A stretch of DNA of 64,000 nt, taken from positions 2,290,731 through 2,354,730 of the forward strand of contig NZ_QENQ01000001.1 in the NCBI RefSeq assembly GCF_003096275.1, given 5' to 3'. The stretch is from Sphingomonas pokkalii. GTDB taxonomy: Bacteria > Pseudomonadota > Alphaproteobacteria > Sphingomonadales > Sphingomonadaceae. The notes under the pieces were generated by a model. That model had not been told where the DNA came from and ran no database searches. It was given only the letters and a program-made list of their open reading frames with translations. Made by a program: the position numbers and the translations under genes. Below are positions 9,066 to 16,387 of the stretch, piece by piece. How positions within the stretch are numbered: the first letter of the stretch is position 1; each line of letters begins with the position of its first letter.

Positions 9066-9430
9066 TGCTTCAGCTCCTTCAGGAGCGCTTCGATTTCGGC
9101 GATGTCCTGGTCGGTGATGGCGTCGCGTTCCGCCAGATGCGCCACCAGCGGGGTCAGCCGGCCGCCGAACAGCCGGTCGATCAATTTCCGCGACTCTCCT
9201 ACCACATAATCGCCCCGCGCGACGAGCGGGCGATAGCGATAGCGCCGCCCCTCTTCCTCATGCGCGATCACATTCTTGGCGAGCAGCCGCCCGAGCAGCG
9301 TCTTGACCGTGTTGGCGCTCCAGCCGCGATCGGCGGGCACCCGCTCGGTCACTTCCTGCGCGGTGAGCGGCGATTCCTCCCACAGAACCTCCATCACCGC
9401 ATGTTCGGCTTCGCTGATTCGCTCGGTCAT
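9062..9430 (-). CDS. BlaI/MecI/CopY family transcriptional repressor
   Basis: Winged-helix repressor of 122 residues that binds dyad operators as a dimer and is expected to be removed by the downstream M56 protease. The N-terminal half has the typical ISEAEHAVMEVLWEESPLTA and the recognition helix region WSANTVKTLLGRLLAKNVI with a wing at EEEGRRYRYRPLV; the C-terminal half is the dimerisation helix region (LTPLVAHLAERDAI). It is the first gene of a two-gene operon. Two matching 16-base operators lie 12-48 bases upstream of its ATG, which points to autorepression of the pair. Confidence 0.93.
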   Translation of the reverse strand: MTERISEAEHAVMEVLWEESPLTAQEVTERVPADRGWSANTVKTLLGRLLAKNVIAHEEEGRRYRYRPLVARGDYVVGESRKLIDRLFGGRLTPLVAHLAERDAITDQDIAEIEALLKELKQ

Positions 9431-9440
9431 ACACCCTCAC

Positions 9441-9479
9441 TGACTACGCTTGTAATCGCTTCGATTACGTCTGTAGTCA
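9441..9479. promoter_or_regulatory. tandem BlaI-type operators
   Basis: Two 16-base sites, GACTACGCTTGTAATC at 9442-9457 and GATTACGTCTGTAGTC at 9463-9478, each fit GAYTAC-N4-GTARTC. They are mirror images of one another, so the whole 39 bases form one dyad centred near 9460 with perfect outer (TGACTAC/GTAGTCA) and inner (GTAATCG/CGATTAC) arms. Centre-to-centre spacing is 21 bases, two helical turns. They lie just upstream of the BlaI-type repressor gene, which fits cooperative autorepression. Confidence 0.8.
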
Positions 9480-9582
9480 AGCGGCTGAATGCCGGGTGAA
9501 CGGGCCCGGGCGGGTCGATGGTGCACCGGCATGGCCATCGATCCGCCCGCACCGGGGTCTCCCCAGCCCCTCACCGCCCCCG

Positions 9583-9680
9583 CCGTCATCCCCGCGCAGG
9601 CGGGGATCCATTGATGGAACCGTGTCGGTTCTTGTGACGACGTCCTGGCAAATGGATTCCCGCCTTCGCGGGAATGACGG
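9583..9680. repeat. palindromic REP-like repeat pair, copy 1
   Basis: Left arm 9583-9613 (CCGTCATCCCCGCGCAGGCG then GGGATCCATTG) and right arm 9650-9680 (AATGGATTCCCGCC then TTCGCGGGAATGACGG) are inverted copies of each other, and each arm is itself a small hairpin. A second copy with the same design lies at 36277-36370. Such elements are dispersed in many proteobacterial genomes, usually mobilised by RAYT transposases. Confidence 0.85.
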
Positions 9681-9715
9681 GACGGTTGTGGGAGGCGATT
9701 ACCCGCCGACCAATG

Positions 9716-9744
9716 AAAAGGGCCCCCGCCATCGGCGAGAGCCC
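9716..9744 (-). terminator. Rho-independent terminator of the grxD operon
   Basis: Read on the minus strand this is GGGCTCTCGCCGATGGCGGG followed by GGCCCTTTT, an 11-base stem with two mismatched positions, a short GAT loop and a T run. It lies 30 bases past the grxD stop codon. Confidence 0.85.
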
Positions 9745-9773
9745 TTCCCGTCTACCCGTACGAACGCCGCGTC

Positions 9774-10106
9774 TCAGGCCGAAGCCGCGACGCCCTTGTC
9801 GGCCATCAGCTGGGTCAGCTCGCCGCTTTCGTACATTTCCATCATGATGTCCGAACCGCCGACGAACTCGCCCTTCACATAGAGCTGGGGGATGGTCGGC
9901 CAGTCGGAAAAGGCCTTGATGCCCTGGCGGACGGCCTGGTCCTGCAGCACGTCGACGCTGTCGAACTCGACGCCGAGATGGTTGAGGATCGCCACGGCGC
10001 GGCTGGAAAAGCCGCACTGGGGGAACAGGGGGCTGCCCTTCATGAACAGCAGCACGTCGCTGCCGTCGACCAGCTGCTGGATGCGGGCCTGGGTATCGTC
10101 GGTCAT
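9774..10106 (-). CDS. grxD: monothiol glutaredoxin Grx4 family
   Basis: Small [2Fe-2S] cluster carrier that works with BolA in iron-sulfur trafficking and iron sensing. The 110-residue protein has the single-cysteine active site CGFS at residues 31-34, the glutathione-binding WPTIPQLYVKGEFVGGSDIM and the usual length of the Grx4 class. The bolA-like gene ends three bases before its start, and Grx4-BolA pairs form [2Fe-2S]-bridged heterodimers, so the pairing is functionally meaningful. It is the last gene of the DUF1476-bolA-grxD operon and is followed by a clear terminator. Confidence 0.97.
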   Translation of the reverse strand: MTDDTQARIQQLVDGSDVLLFMKGSPLFPQCGFSSRAVAILNHLGVEFDSVDVLQDQAVRQGIKAFSDWPTIPQLYVKGEFVGGSDIMMEMYESGELTQLMADKGVAASA

Positions 10107-10109
10107 TGC

Positions 10110-10349
10110 TTACTCCTCGGGCGTCGCTTCGGTGGTCAGCTGGAGCGCGTGGAGCACGCCGCCCATCCGTCCACCCAGCGCCGCATAGACGGCCTGATGC
10201 TGCCGCACGCGCGGCATGCCCCGGAACATGGGGGCGACAACCCGCGCTGCATAGTGGTCCCCGTCGCCGGCCAGATCGGTGATCTCGATCTGGGCGTCGG
10301 GGATGCCGGCGCGGATCAGCGCCTCGATCTCGGCAGCGGCCATCGGCAT
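10110..10349 (-). CDS. BolA family protein
   Basis: BolA-type protein of 79 residues that binds monothiol glutaredoxin through a shared [2Fe-2S] cluster. Visible family features are the N-terminal IEALIRAGIPDAQIEITDLA, the central GDGDHYAARVVAPMFRGMPRV and the conserved histidine in VRQHQAVYAAL, a cluster ligand in BolA-Grx complexes. It sits between the DUF1476 gene (one base apart) and grxD (three bases apart), so all three are almost certainly made together. It belongs to the short BolA class rather than to E. coli BolA itself. Confidence 0.95.
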   Translation of the reverse strand: MPMAAAEIEALIRAGIPDAQIEITDLAGDGDHYAARVVAPMFRGMPRVRQHQAVYAALGGRMGGVLHALQLTTEATPEE

Positions 10350-10350
10350 G

Positions 10351-10674
10351 TTACTTGGATTCCATCAGCTGGCGGCGCGCCTCGACGGTCTGCTCCTCGA
10401 TCGCGCGGCGCACGGTGGCGTCGTCGATCTCGACATTGGCCGCGAGCATGTCGCCGAGCAGCTTGCGGATCACGTCCTCGTCGCCGGCTTCCTCGAAATC
10501 GGCCTGGACGACCGCCTTGGCATAGGCGTCGGTCTCTTCGGGCGTGAGGCCCATCTTGGCGGCGGCCCACTGGCCGAGCAGCTTATTGCGACGCGCGGTG
10601 ATGCGGAACGCCATATCCTCGTCGCGCGCGAACTTCGCCTCGAACGCCCGTTCGCGATCGTCGAATGCGGTCAT
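10351..10674 (-). CDS. DUF1476 protein (ATP synthase zeta-like)
   Basis: Helical protein of 107 residues of the DUF1476 family. A member from Paracoccus is the zeta subunit that inhibits F1-ATPase hydrolysis, so an ATPase-inhibitor role is possible but not shown. The start was set at ATG 10674 (MTAFDDRERAFEAKFARDED), where the conserved N-terminus begins. A second ATG lies directly before it and an AAGGGG ribosome site 7-12 bases upstream; the longer frame to 10767 adds non-conserved residues. The inhibitory segment corresponds to the N-terminal 20 residues. It heads an operon with bolA and grxD. Confidence 0.9.
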   Translation of the reverse strand: MTAFDDRERAFEAKFARDEDMAFRITARRNKLLGQWAAAKMGLTPEETDAYAKAVVQADFEEAGDEDVIRKLLGDMLAANVEIDDATVRRAIEEQTVEARRQLMESK

Positions 10675-11004
10675 CATATGCCCCTTAGCTAAACTCGGGA
10701 CCGAGATAGGAGGGCCGGGCCGCGCTGGCAACGGGGGGAGGTTCCGGATGGCAGCTCTACCATCCATCTTCTGGTGTCGTTGAGGGCCATCGCCTTTGAA
10801 CCCGTATCCCCCTCACCCTTCCCACCGCCTTCGGCGGCGGGCCCCTTCCCTCTCCCACAAGGGGAGAGGGAGTCAGGTGCCACTTCTCCCTCTCCCCCTG
10901 TGGGAGAGGGAGGGAGCGCCGAAGGCGCGGAAGGGTGAGGGGGACCGCGGTTGAAATGCAATCAGGACGCTGCGTGAGGGGAGGGGCCGGCAAAAAAGCG
11001 AAGA
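10675..11004. other. intergenic region dominated by a palindromic element
   Basis: This 330-base gap lies upstream of DUF1476 and downstream of the 50-residue membrane protein gene. It holds the inverted-repeat element at 10808-10943. Positions 10681-10807 would contain the DUF1476 promoter, but I cannot place it convincingly. No coding sequence was found. Confidence 0.6.
10808..10943. repeat. 136-base inverted-repeat element (CCCTCTCCC family), copy 1
   Basis: The ends are a perfect 15-base inverted repeat: CCCCCTCACCCTTCC at 10808-10822 and GGAAGGGTGAGGGGG at 10929-10943. Inside are further hairpins of CTCTCCC against GGGAGAG, and ACCGCCTTCGGCGG. Related sequence occurs at 14848-14992 and 35004-35119. 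It encodes no protein and looks like a small non-autonomous palindromic element. Confidence 0.8.
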
Positions 11005-11157
11005 TCAGACGTTTAGCGCCACAGCGATGATAGCACCGACGATCAAAAATGGCGCCATGAACACCGCAACACCGCCGAACCAGCCCCACCTTCGGTAAGC
11101 CCGCTCGATCCCGAACTCCCAACAGAATTCGAAAACAGCTCCAACGATCTCCGCCAT
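11005..11157 (-). CDS. small membrane protein, 50 residues
   Basis: I do not recognise this protein. The frame starts at ATG 11157 (MAEIVGAVFEFCWEFGIERA), contains a tryptophan-rich amphipathic segment, and ends with one hydrophobic span of about 22 residues (FGGVAVFMAPFLIVGAIIAV). It is followed 46 bases upstream by a second small membrane protein on the same strand. Codon use is AT-richer than in neighbours. A bitopic regulatory or stress-related small protein is possible, but nothing in the sequence says more. Confidence 0.5.
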   Translation of the reverse strand: MAEIVGAVFEFCWEFGIERAYRRWGWFGGVAVFMAPFLIVGAIIAVALNV

Positions 11158-11203
11158 GCCCACGCCCCCGCGCGGGAATGAGCGGAACCCCGCTCCAACT
11201 AGT

Positions 11204-11416
11204 TCAACCGATTACAATCAAGACGACACCAATCAGTGCAAGGCCGCTCCAGAATACGGCAGCAGCCCAGAAGGCAATTGGAGCCGATCGCCTCCCGGTA
11301 TCAATCGCCGGCCCTGCTCCATTGCTGAGATACATGTTACCAGACGCGAATCCCGCTCCCAAGACCATCACAGAGAGAAGGAGAATTGCGGCACCAGCGA
11401 TGGCGGACATGGACAT
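11204..11416 (-). CDS. small two-span membrane protein, 70 residues
   Basis: Unrecognised hydrophobic protein of 70 residues. Two membrane segments are visible: about 5-25 (AIAGAAILLLSVMVLGAGFA) and about 48-69 (IAFWAAAVFWSGLALIGVVL), joined by a polar loop with NGAGPAIDTGRRS. The start could be Met1 or Met3. It lies between a quinone oxidoreductase and the 50-residue membrane protein gene on the same strand, and like the latter its GC content is lower than that of surrounding genes, which may indicate a recent arrival or weak selection. Confidence 0.55.
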   Translation of the reverse strand: MSMSAIAGAAILLLSVMVLGAGFASGNMYLSNGAGPAIDTGRRSAPIAFWAAAVFWSGLALIGVVLIVIG

Positions 11417-11483
11417 GCCAGATCATCGCGCGCCAAAGCTATGAAGGCAAGCTGGCGACTGAAAATCGGGCGCTGGTTCGCCC

Positions 11484-12485
11484 CTACCCAGCCACCCGCA
11501 CCACCACCTTCCCGATCACCGCCCGCGCCGCCATTTTGGCAATCGCCGCCCCGCCCTCGGCGAAGGGGAACACCTCCGTCACCCGCGGCGCGATCTTGCC
11601 GTCGCTCCACAGCCGGAACAGCGTGTCGACATGCGCGCGGTTGGCCTGGGGGTCGCGCGCGGCGAAGGCGCCCCAGAACACGCCGCACACGTCGCAGCTC
11701 TTGAGCAATGTGAGGTTGAGCGGCAGCTTCGGGATGCCCGCCGGGAAGCCCACCACCAGATAGCGCCCCTCCCAGCCGATCGCGCGCAGCGCCGGCTCGG
11801 CATAGTCGCCGCCTACCGGATCGTAGATCACGTCTGCCCCCTTGGGGCCAACCGCCGCCTTGAACGCCTCGGCCAGCGCCTTCGAGGCTTCCTTGTCGAG
11901 CGGCCCGCGCGGATAGACGAGCGTCGCATCCGCACCCGCCGCGCGCGCGGCCTCGGCCTTCTCCTCGGAGGAGACCGCCGCCACCACCGTCGCGCCGTAT
12001 GCCTTGCCCAGCTCGATTGCCGCGAGCCCGACGCCGCCCGCCGCACCCAGCACCAGCAGCGTCTGGCCGGCGCTCAACTTGCCACGGTCGAGCAGCGCAT
12101 GGATCGTCGTCGCATAGGTGAGCAGCAGCGCCGCGCCGTCCTCGAAGCTGCGACCCTCGGGCAGCCGGTAGAGCTGCGCCGGGCTCAGCACCAGCTTCTC
12201 GACCAGCCCGCCATGGCCGGGCACCGCGATCACCCGGTCGCCCGGCGCCCAGTCGGTGACGCCCTCGCCGACGGCTTCGACCACGCCGGCGATCTCGCCG
12301 CCCGGCGCGAAGGGCCGGGGCGGCTTGAACTGGTAGCGATCCTCGATGATCAGCACGTCGGGATAGTTGATCGCGCAGGCGCGCACGCCGACCAGCACCT
12401 GGCCCTTGCCCGGAACCGGATCGGGCAATTCTTCCAGGCTTAGAGTATCAGGTCCGCCCGACGCCTTCGACAGCAACGCCTTCAT
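11484..12485 (-). CDS. NADPH:quinone oxidoreductase family protein
   Basis: Zinc-independent medium-chain dehydrogenase of the quinone oxidoreductase (QOR) type, 333 residues, expected to reduce quinones or enones with NADPH. It has the GroES-like N-terminal domain ([18 protein letters not shown]), the Rossmann nucleotide-binding motif [18 protein letters not shown] around 145-162, and no structural-zinc cysteines. The ATG at 12485 is preceded by AGGAGG at a good distance, and the start lies 38 bases inside the end of leuD in another frame, so translation is probably coupled. Its natural substrate is not evident. Confidence 0.92.
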   Translation of the reverse strand: MKALLSKASGGPDTLSLEELPDPVPGKGQVLVGVRACAINYPDVLIIEDRYQFKPPRPFAPGGEIAGVVEAVGEGVTDWAPGDRVIAVPGHGGLVEKLVLSPAQLYRLPEGRSFEDGAALLLTYATTIHALLDRGKLSAGQTLLVLGAAGGVGLAAIELGKAYGATVVAAVSSEEKAEAARAAGADATLVYPRGPLDKEASKALAEAFKAAVGPKGADVIYDPVGGDYAEPALRAIGWEGRYLVVGFPAGIPKLPLNLTLLKSCDVCGVFWGAFAARDPQANRAHVDTLFRLWSDGKIAPRVTEVFPFAEGGAAIAKMAARAVIGKVVVRVAG

Positions 12486-13077
12486 GCCCGCCTCCTACAG
12501 CAATCCACGGGCGTTCGTGCGCAGCCGCGGATTCGAATTTCGAAATCGCGGTATCTTGTGCCAGCGTCATGCCGATCTCGTCCAGCCCCTGCATCAGGCA
12601 GTCGCGGCGGAACGGGTCGAGCTCGAAGGCGAAGCGGTCCTGGAACTCCGTCGTGACGGTCATCGTCTCCAGGTCGACGGTGATCTCATTGGCGGTCGCC
12701 ACCTGCACCAGCCGGTCGATCGCTTCCTGCGGCAGCACCACGGTGACGATGCCGTTCTTGAAGGCGTTGCCAGAGAAGATGTCCGAGAAGCTCGGCGCGA
12801 TCACCGCCTTGATGCCCAGATCGGCCAGCGCCCAGGCGGCATGTTCGCGGCTGGAGCCGCAGCCGAAATTCTCGCCCGCCACCAGGATCGGCGCGCCCGC
12901 ATAGCGCGGATCGTCGAACAGATTGCCCGGCTCCGCGCGCACGCTCTCGAACGCGCCCTTGCCCAGCCCCTCGCGCGTCGTGGTCTTCAGCCAGTGCGCG
13001 GGGATGATGATATCCGTATCGATGTTCTTGGCGCCCCAGGGATAGGCGCGGCCCGAAACCTGCTGGATCGGCTCCAT
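12448..13077 (-). CDS. leuD: 3-isopropylmalate dehydratase small subunit
   Basis: Small subunit of isopropylmalate isomerase, which with LeuC converts 2- to 3-isopropylmalate in leucine synthesis. The 209-residue protein has the swivelling-domain motifs [15 protein letters not shown] and [18 protein letters not shown] and the usual end region. Length is normal to slightly long because the last dozen residues extend into the quinone oxidoreductase gene. It follows leuC on the same strand after a 46-residue secreted protein gene. Confidence 0.97.
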   Translation of the reverse strand: MEPIQQVSGRAYPWGAKNIDTDIIIPAHWLKTTTREGLGKGAFESVRAEPGNLFDDPRYAGAPILVAGENFGCGSSREHAAWALADLGIKAVIAPSFSDIFSGNAFKNGIVTVVLPQEAIDRLVQVATANEITVDLETMTVTTEFQDRFAFELDPFRRDCLMQGLDEIGMTLAQDTAISKFESAAAHERPWIAVGGGHEGVAVEGVGRT

Positions 13078-13175
13078 CAGCGGCGCTCCGCCGATACGGT
13101 GTTCAGATGCATGGACACAGCTTTCCTAACGAATGGCCGGCGGCCATCCCGAATTTCCGGCAATCGGCCGCCCGC

Positions 13176-13316
13176 TCAGCGGGGGGCTACCACCACCCGC
13201 TCGAGCGCCGGGATGGTCTTGATCGGCGTCTCCGGCCGCGGATAGGCACCCGCATAGGCAGCAGCGACACCGCTCAAAATGGTTCCGGCAATCAATGCGA
13301 CGAGCGCCTTTTGCAT
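13176..13316 (-). CDS. small secreted protein between leuC and leuD, 46 residues
   Basis: The frame runs from ATG 13316 to a stop at 13176 and reads MQKALVALIAGTILSGVAAA then YAGAYPRPETP, a clean signal peptide with an AYA-type cleavage site, followed by a short mature part ending in IPALERVVVAPR. The ribosome site GGGGAGAGA lies just upstream. It sits 20 bases after leuC and 98 bases before leuD on the same strand. I do not recognise a family. The signal peptide and operon position make it a credible small exported protein, unrelated in chemistry to leucine synthesis. Confidence 0.65.
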   Translation of the reverse strand: MQKALVALIAGTILSGVAAAYAGAYPRPETPIKTIPALERVVVAPR

Positions 13317-13336
13317 GGCGTCTCTCCCCTTATCCG

Positions 13337-14779
13337 TTACGCCTGGTTCGCCATCAACGCGCGAACGTCCGTCAGGTGCCCGGTCACCGCCGCCGCCGCC
13401 GCCATCGCGGGCGAGACGAGGTGCGTGCGGGCACCGGGCCCCTGCCGCCCTACGAAATTGCGGTTGGAAGTGGAAGCGCAACGTTCGCCGGCGGGCACCT
13501 TGTCCGGGTTCATCGCCAGGCACATCGAGCAGCCCGGCTCGCGCCACTGGAAGCCGGCTTCCAGGAAGATGCGGTCCAACCCCTCTTCCTCGGCCTGACG
13601 CTTCACCAGCCCCGAGCCCGGCACGATCAGTGCCTGGCGGATGCGATCGGCGACCTTGCGGCCCTGCACCACCGCGGCAGCGGCACGCAGATCCTCGATC
13701 CGGCTGTTGGTGCACGATCCGATGAAGATGTGCTCCACCGCAATGTCCTGCATCGCGGTGCCGGGCGTGAGCCCCATATAGTCGAGCGAGCGCTGCGCCG
13801 CGGCGCGCTTCGAGGGATCGGCGAAACTCTCCGGATCGGGCACGACGCCGGTGATCGGCACCACGTCCTCGGGGCTGGTGCCCCAGGTGAGCGACGGCGC
13901 GATGTCCGCCGCGTCCAGCGTCACCACCTTGTCGTACACCGCGCCCTTGTCGGTCGGCAGCGTCTTCCAATAGGCGACGGCGCGGTCCCACGCCTCGCCG
14001 GTGGGGGCGAGCGGGCGGCCCTTGAGATAGGCGAAGGTCTTCTCGTCCGGCGCGATCAGGCCGGAACGCGCGCCCCCTTCGATCGACATGTTGGAGATGG
14101 TGAGCCGCCCCTCGATCGAGAGGTTGCGGATCACCTCGCCGGTGAATTCGATGACATAGCCGGTGCCCCCGGCCGCGCCGATCTTGCCGATGATCGCCAG
14201 CACCACGTCCTTGGCGCTGACGCCGTGGCCGAGCGTGCCGTCGACGCGGACTTCCATCGTCTTCGACTGCTTGAGCAGCAGCGTCTGGGTGGCGAGCACA
14301 TGCTCGACCTCGCTGGTGCCGATGCCGAAGGCGAGCGCCCCCAGCGCGCCATGCGCCGAGGTATGGCTGTCGCCGCACACCAGCGTCGTGCCGGGCAGGG
14401 TGAAGCCCTGTTCGGGCCCGACGACATGGACGATCCCCTGCCGCGCATCGAGCGCATCGATATAGGGCACGCCGAACTCGGCGACATTGGCCCGCAGCGC
14501 GGAGAGCTGGCCGGCGCTGGCCGGATCGGCGATCGGCAGCGCATTGCCCGCGGCGTCGACGCGCGGGGTGGTCGGCAGGTTGTGATCGGGCACCGCAAGG
14601 GTAAGGTCGGGGCGGCGCACCTTGCGATCGGCCGCGCGAAGGCCGGCAAAGGCCTGCGGGCTGGTGACTTCGTGGACGAGGTGCCGATCGATATAGATCA
14701 GGCAGGTGCCATCGTCCCGGCGCTCGACGACATGGTCGGCCCAGATCTTCTCATACAGGGTGCGGGGTTCACGCGACAT
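13337..14779 (-). CDS. leuC: 3-isopropylmalate dehydratase large subunit
   Basis: Catalytic [4Fe-4S] subunit of isopropylmalate isomerase in the leucine pathway, 480 residues. The aconitase-fold signatures are present: [19 protein letters not shown], the first cluster ligand in [13 protein letters not shown] near residue 350, and the last two in [13 protein letters not shown] near 410-413. Length and start ([19 protein letters not shown]) are typical. It heads the leuC, small ORF, leuD, quinone oxidoreductase series. The region upstream contains a copy of the CCCTCTCCC palindromic element. Confidence 0.98.
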   Translation of the reverse strand: MSREPRTLYEKIWADHVVERRDDGTCLIYIDRHLVHEVTSPQAFAGLRAADRKVRRPDLTLAVPDHNLPTTPRVDAAGNALPIADPASAGQLSALRANVAEFGVPYIDALDARQGIVHVVGPEQGFTLPGTTLVCGDSHTSAHGALGALAFGIGTSEVEHVLATQTLLLKQSKTMEVRVDGTLGHGVSAKDVVLAIIGKIGAAGGTGYVIEFTGEVIRNLSIEGRLTISNMSIEGGARSGLIAPDEKTFAYLKGRPLAPTGEAWDRAVAYWKTLPTDKGAVYDKVVTLDAADIAPSLTWGTSPEDVVPITGVVPDPESFADPSKRAAAQRSLDYMGLTPGTAMQDIAVEHIFIGSCTNSRIEDLRAAAAVVQGRKVADRIRQALIVPGSGLVKRQAEEEGLDRIFLEAGFQWREPGCSMCLAMNPDKVPAGERCASTSNRNFVGRQGPGARTHLVSPAMAAAAAVTGHLTDVRALMANQA

Positions 14780-14847
14780 GCGCGCGCTTTAATCGAATCG
14801 TGCGCGGATGCAAGGTTCGGGGACATTTTCTGCCGCACCTCTTCGTA

Positions 14848-14992
14848 ATCCTCTCCCTCGAGGGAGAGGATAGCGGAGCTTGGCGCTTCAGCGCCTAGCG
14901 CAGCTTGGAGAGGGTGAGCGGTTGCGCAAGCAACCGCGCGAGGCAGCGCCTCGCATTGCCCCTCCCCCTCCCTCTCCCCGGCGGGGAGAGGG
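14848..14992. repeat. CCCTCTCCC palindromic element, copy 2
   Basis: The left end is a perfect 24-base palindrome (14848-14871, half-site ATCCTCTCCCTC) and the right end an 11-base perfect hairpin (14970-14992, CCCTCTCCCCG against CGGGGAGAGGG with one base between). Between them are CGCTTCAGCGC and GGTTGCGCAAGCAACC hairpins. The design matches the element at 10808-10943, although the middle differs. It occupies most of the 289-base gap upstream of leuC. Confidence 0.7.
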
Positions 14993-15068
14993 AAAGAAAC
15001 GCATATGCAGCATATGCAATTGCCCTGACTTGGGGGATAGGAAGATCGCACTTTGGATCAGAGCGCAG

Positions 15069-15485
15069 CTATTCCTCCCCATCGGGCGCGTAGATATCGA
15101 AATCGATGAGCAGCCCCCGCTCCGCCAGTCGCCCCAACGTTTTGGACCTAAGCGTTACCCCCTCATTGCCACTGGCCATGAACAAGCCGCAGAATATCCT
15201 GCCGCGATAGCGCTCAGAGAATTGGCGCCACGCTTGGAAGTCATTAGACATTCTGTCTAGCAGCTCGTTGATTTGCGTGTCCAAGTCGCCAGGCTCGCGG
15301 CGCTCGGCTCGGATACGCCAAGAGCCACGCCGAGCGATCTTTTCCGCGCCCTTCGCCGTCCGCCACGGCTCACCCGCGCGCACGCCGACGCTTGGTTCAA
15401 TTGCGAATGCTTCGGTCAGCTCTTCAGGATTCAGGTCGTCGCCGTAGAAACCGATAGAGGCCGCTGATTGGTGCAATGTTCCCAT
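15069..15485 (-). CDS. DUF4279 domain-containing protein
   Basis: Cytoplasmic protein of 138 residues of the DUF4279 family, whose function is unknown. The family pattern is clear in SASIGFYGDDLNPEELTEAF, EPSVGVRAGEPWRTAKG, GSWRIRAERREPGDLDTQI and FCGLFMASGNEG. DUF4279 genes are often found next to toxins or immunity genes in other bacteria, but nothing like that is visible here. It sits 48 bases downstream of the cytochrome c gene on the same strand, though its codon use is a little AT-richer. Confidence 0.85.
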   Translation of the reverse strand: MGTLHQSAASIGFYGDDLNPEELTEAFAIEPSVGVRAGEPWRTAKGAEKIARRGSWRIRAERREPGDLDTQINELLDRMSNDFQAWRQFSERYRGRIFCGLFMASGNEGVTLRSKTLGRLAERGLLIDFDIYAPDGEE

Positions 15486-15533
15486 GATCTAATGATGCCA
15501 TCGAAAGCCAACAGACACTACTCCCGACGCTCA

Positions 15534-16364
15534 TCACTCCGGCAGCGCCCCCCGCAAATAGCGCTGCACCGCGTCCACCTCGTCGGGCCGCAGCGCGTGG
15601 AGGTTTTCCTTCACGATCGTGCCCATGAAGCCGACATTGCGCGCCCCTGCCCCTACGCCCTCGTGCAGCAGCCGCTGGAAATCCGACGGCGCGTAGCTGG
15701 CAGCCATCGGCGCCAGCGGCGGCACGGGCTTGCCGTCATGGGCACGCGGCTCGGTAAGCGCGTGGCATTCGGAGCAGAGTACCTGCGTCAGGTACCGCCC
15801 CGGATCGGCGGGCCGTTTTGCCACCCCGTGCAGCTCCGCCACCACGCTCGGCCGGGTCTCGCCGGTCAGGATCTTCCAGCGGCCGACGGGGCCGAACCAG
15901 GTGGTCGCCTGCACGTCGTCGGGCGCGGGCTTGAGGCTGCGGACCCAGCCGATGATCCGGCCGACATCGTCATCGGCGAGATAGGTCATCGACCAGGCGG
16001 GCATGACGAACAGCGTCCGCCCCTCCTTGGTCACCCCCTGGCGGATCAGCCGGGCGAGTTCGGCATCGGTATAGCGCGCGGCGCTGCGGGCGATCGGCGG
16101 CGGGGCGACCTGCCCCTCGCGCCAGTCGACCGGGGTCCACACCGCGCCCTTGCCGTCGCCATGGCAGCTCTTGCAGCCGGTGAGCGTCGCCAGCCGCGAT
16201 CCTTCCGCCAACGAGGCGGCGTCGTGCGGCACCGCGATGGGCCCAAGCGGCACGGCATGGCTGCGGCGGAGCACCCACTCGGAGGCGCCATACACGCCGC
16301 CCACACCCGCCGCGACAAGCGCCGCCACGCCCAGCCCCAGTCGCGCCCAGATCCGCATCGCCAT
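15534..16364 (-). CDS. dihaem c-type cytochrome
   Basis: Membrane-anchored periplasmic cytochrome with two haem c sites, 276 residues. An N-terminal uncleaved signal/anchor (WARLGLGVAALVAAGVGGVYG) is followed by CKSCH at 64-68 and CSECH at 197-201. Candidate sixth-ligand methionines follow each site (VMPAWSMTY and VGFMGTIV). The two halves are similar in layout, as in alcohol-dehydrogenase-associated and electron-shuttle cytochromes. It is on the same strand as the oxidoreductase and transporter genes upstream, with a 23-base gap to the former. The electron donor is not evident. Confidence 0.88.
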   Translation of the reverse strand: MAMRIWARLGLGVAALVAAGVGGVYGASEWVLRRSHAVPLGPIAVPHDAASLAEGSRLATLTGCKSCHGDGKGAVWTPVDWREGQVAPPPIARSAARYTDAELARLIRQGVTKEGRTLFVMPAWSMTYLADDDVGRIIGWVRSLKPAPDDVQATTWFGPVGRWKILTGETRPSVVAELHGVAKRPADPGRYLTQVLCSECHALTEPRAHDGKPVPPLAPMAASYAPSDFQRLLHEGVGAGARNVGFMGTIVKENLHALRPDEVDAVQRYLRGALPE

Positions 16365-16387
16365 TCCCCCCGGAAGGATGCGCCGCG

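Larger units (their letters stand above)
9431..9773. other. intergenic region with operators, repeat and terminator
   Basis: This 343-base gap separates blaI (leaving to the left) from grxD (arriving from the right, same strand). It contains the BlaI-type operators at 9441-9479, a palindromic repeat pair at 9583-9680 and the grxD-operon terminator at 9716-9744. I see no coding sequence in it. Confidence 0.7.

Noticed and set aside
10808..10943. Possible CRISPR-like repeat cluster
   Set aside because: The repeats are inverted, not direct, have no regular spacers, and no cas gene is near.
15001..15022. GCATATGC repeated twice upstream of DUF4279 stop side
   Set aside because: Only two short copies at the edge of a palindromic element; no linked regulator and too short to call an operator.
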